Shown: positions 62,556 through 64,000 of the stretch, one piece after another
Layout: every line of letters starts with the position of its first letter
How positions within the stretch are numbered: the stretch's first letter is position 1
Assembly: GCA_029776225.1 (NCBI GenBank)
Contig: JAKOTR010000029.1
Location: 124,001-188,000 of the forward strand
Reading direction: 5' to 3'
Length of the DNA: 64,000 bases
Source: Acidobacteriota bacterium
GTDB lineage: Bacteria; Acidobacteriota; Terriglobia; Bryobacterales; Bryobacteraceae
The notes under the pieces: generated by a model
Database searches by the model: none
What the model saw: only the letters and a program-made list of their open reading frames with translations
What the model was told of the DNA's origin: nothing
Made by a program: the position numbers and the translations under genes

Positions 62556-63316
62556 CCAAAGACCCCGTTCACATACTCGTAGGTCTTGCGGCTGCGGGGG
62601 GAGTCGGAGAAGATCACCTCGGTGCTGCCAATTTCCTCAAGCTGCCCGTTGAAAAGGAACGCGATGCGGTCCGCAAGCCGGCGCGCCTGTTGCACCAGGT
62701 TTGTGACCAAAATGATCGTCATACGCGACCGCAGTTCCTTCAACACGTCTTCAATGCGCATTGTGGTGACCGGGTCGATGGCGATGGAGAACTCGTCGAG
62801 GCAGAGGATTTCGGGATCGTGCGAGAGCGCCCGCGCGATGGTGAGCCGCTGCTGCTGCCCGCCCGAAAGCTTGGTGCCAAGCGTATCCAGGCGGTCCTTC
62901 ACTTCGTCCCAGAGCGCCGCCTGGCGGAGGCAGCTCTCGACGCGCTTTTCGAGCTGGCGGCGGTCCCGGATGCCGGCCATGCGCGGGGCGAACGCAACAT
63001 TGTCGAAGATCGTCATCGGCAGCCCGACCGGCAGCGGCGCCACCATGCCTATCTTCCGCCGCAGCGCGTAAACGTCCTTGATCTGCCGGATGTCTTCGCC
63101 GTCCACCTTCACCGTGCCGCTGACAACCGCGCCCGGAACGCTGTCGATCGTGCGGTTGATCACCTTGAGCAAAGTGGTCTTGCCGGATTGCGAAGGCCCG
63201 ATGATGCCGAGCACCTCGTTGCGGTACACGTCCAGGGTGACGCCGCGAAGGACCTCACGCCGCCCGTAACGGACGTGCAGATCTTTGATTTCGATCATTA
63301 CATCCGTCTTCACCAT
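62552..63316 (-). CDS. pstB: Second PstB-like ATPase lacking Q-loop Gln and H-loop His
   Basis: The 254-aa protein keeps Walker A GPSQSGKT (40-47), a perfect signature LSGGQQQR (150-157) and catalytic Glu175 (CLDEFSIAID). The Q-loop Gln is replaced (MVAPLPVGLP) and the H-loop His is Asn206 (LVTNLVQQA). ATG at 63316 overlaps the pstA stop by 7 bases; ATG at 63298 is an alternative. It lies between pstA and the other pstB-like gene, indicating a phosphate import operon read right to left. Confidence 0.85.
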   Translation of the reverse strand: MVKTDVMIEIKDLHVRYGRREVLRGVTLDVYRNEVLGIIGPSQSGKTTLLKVINRTIDSVPGAVVSGTVKVDGEDIRQIKDVYALRRKIGMVAPLPVGLPMTIFDNVAFAPRMAGIRDRRQLEKRVESCLRQAALWDEVKDRLDTLGTKLSGGQQQRLTIARALSHDPEILCLDEFSIAIDPVTTMRIEDVLKELRSRMTIILVTNLVQQARRLADRIAFLFNGQLEEIGSTEVIFSDSPRSRKTYEYVNGVFG

Positions 63317-64000
63317 TTCTTTCGGGCGCGAAGGCGTGTGCGTACGATGATCGAGAGGGCGTTCACCATCAGGACGGTGCCGAGCAGCACGATCGCCGTG
63401 CCAAAGGGCAGCGCGTGCGGCACGCCCGGCACTTGCGTGGAGATGGTGAACAGGTGCATGGAAAGCGCCATGCACTGGTCGAAGGGTCCGTAGGCGAACA
63501 GATCCCCTTCCTGAATCGCCTTGTAGAACACGGCTCCGGTAAACATGATGGGCGCGGTCTCGCCGGCCGCGTGCGCCACCTCCAAAATCAAACCGGTGAG
63601 AATGCCGTTGATCGAGTTCGGCAGCACGACGTGGCGGATGGTCTGCCACCGCGTGGCGCCCACGTTCCAGCAGGCCTCGCGGAAGGCCATCGGCACGGCC
63701 GCAAGCGCCTGCTTGGTGCTGGCGATGATGACCGGAAGCGTCATGATCGCCAGGGTCAGCGAAGCCGCCAGGATCGACTTTCCCAGCCCGGCGAACAGCA
63801 CGAAGGCGCCCAGACCGAACAGCGCGTGCACGATGCTCGGCACGCCGGCCAGGTTCACCACGGCCAGGTTCACCATCCGCGTGAACCAGTTATCCTTCGC
63901 ATATTCGTTCAGGAACACCGCCGCCAGCACACCGATGGGAGTGGAAATCGCCAGCGACAGCAGCACCAGGTAGCAGGTCCCTAGCAACGGCGACCAGATC
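63310..64000 (-). CDS. pstA: Phosphate ABC transporter permease PstA, partial
   Basis: The reading frame runs off the right edge of the window; about 230 residues are visible. It shows the MetI-type permease fold with SLAISTPIGVLAAVFLNEYA, GVPSIVHALFGLGAFVLFAG, LTLAIMTLPVIIASTKQALAAVP and the EAA-like FREACWNVGATRWQTIRHVVLPNSINGILTGLIL. AGETAPIMFTGAVF is a PstA hallmark. It would form the membrane channel with PstC (outside the window). The start codon lies beyond position 64000. Confidence 0.93.
   Translation of the reverse strand, partial: IWSPLLGTCYLVLLSLAISTPIGVLAAVFLNEYAKDNWFTRMVNLAVVNLAGVPSIVHALFGLGAFVLFAGLGKSILAASLTLAIMTLPVIIASTKQALAAVPMAFREACWNVGATRWQTIRHVVLPNSINGILTGLILEVAHAAGETAPIMFTGAVFYKAIQEGDLFAYGPFDQCMALSMHLFTISTQVPGVPHALPFGTAIVLLGTVLMVNALSIIVRTRLRARKKW

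Overview
The window looks like chromosome from a GC-rich, diderm, non-proteobacterial bacterium, most likely an acidobacterium of the Solibacter/Bryobacter type. This is an inference from gene content: a GH140-like/GH97 sugar cluster, futalosine-route menaquinone genes, a BamA-like/TamB module, a DUF4139 protein, a C-terminal Ig-like domain resembling the family first described in Solibacter, and many short secreted proteins of unknown function. No rRNA gene, CRISPR array, integrase or transposase was found. Gene density is high, and many start and stop codons overlap (ATGA, TGATG or TTGA).

Layout, left half. The tail of a P-type cation ATPase (1-171) and a small protein are followed by a sugar-degradation cluster (534-5426: DUF4038 glycosidase, Tat-exported Gfo/Idh/MocA oxidoreductase, GH97 glycosidase). 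A cobalamin riboswitch (about 5527-5705) then heads a btuB-btuF-btuD-btuC uptake operon. A BamA-like / SurA-N-like / TamB-like operon (10610-18305) is followed by larB, a DUF192 lipoprotein, mqnP and mqnE (menaquinone by the futalosine route), a threonine synthase, two tandem copies of a small secreted protein, an enolase-superfamily dehydratase, a methyltransferase fused to Ig-like domains, and a degenerate tRNA-Arg-like sequence. The stretch 28455-37332 holds a DUF4139 protein, YjbQ, a beta-barrel protein with a response regulator, Dus, RNase HI, a small porin-like protein and NadD.

Layout, right half. Two tandem CpaE/TadZ-like ATPases (37720-40238) each follow an AT-rich leader carrying the same TAGTACTA palindrome. 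Next come a GT39-like membrane protein, a DPP-IV peptidase, an ABC-F ATPase, accD, the corrinoid adenosyltransferase cobO (which links to the btu operon) and an OmpH/Skp chaperone. DAHP synthase follows; its leader encodes a 21-residue peptide rich in Phe/Trp/Tyr and has mutually exclusive antiterminator and terminator hairpins, so it appears to be a complete attenuator. A bifunctional nuclease, miaB, an O-antigen ligase, rseP, dxr and a beta-hydroxyacid dehydrogenase follow. An ECF sigma/anti-sigma pair is divergent from a 35-codon peptide gene that is translationally coupled to a radical SAM enzyme, a candidate RiPP locus. The window ends in an SDR and the pstA-pstB-pstB part of a phosphate importer, whose two ATPases have complementary defects.

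Most interesting points: (1) the aromatic leader-peptide attenuator of DAHP synthase; (2) the Ser/Gly-rich peptide overlapping a radical SAM gene; (3) two PstB-like ATPases whose lost motifs fall on the same composite ATP site; (4) the duplicated CpaE genes with conserved promoter architecture; (5) a methyltransferase with extracytoplasmic-type Ig domains.
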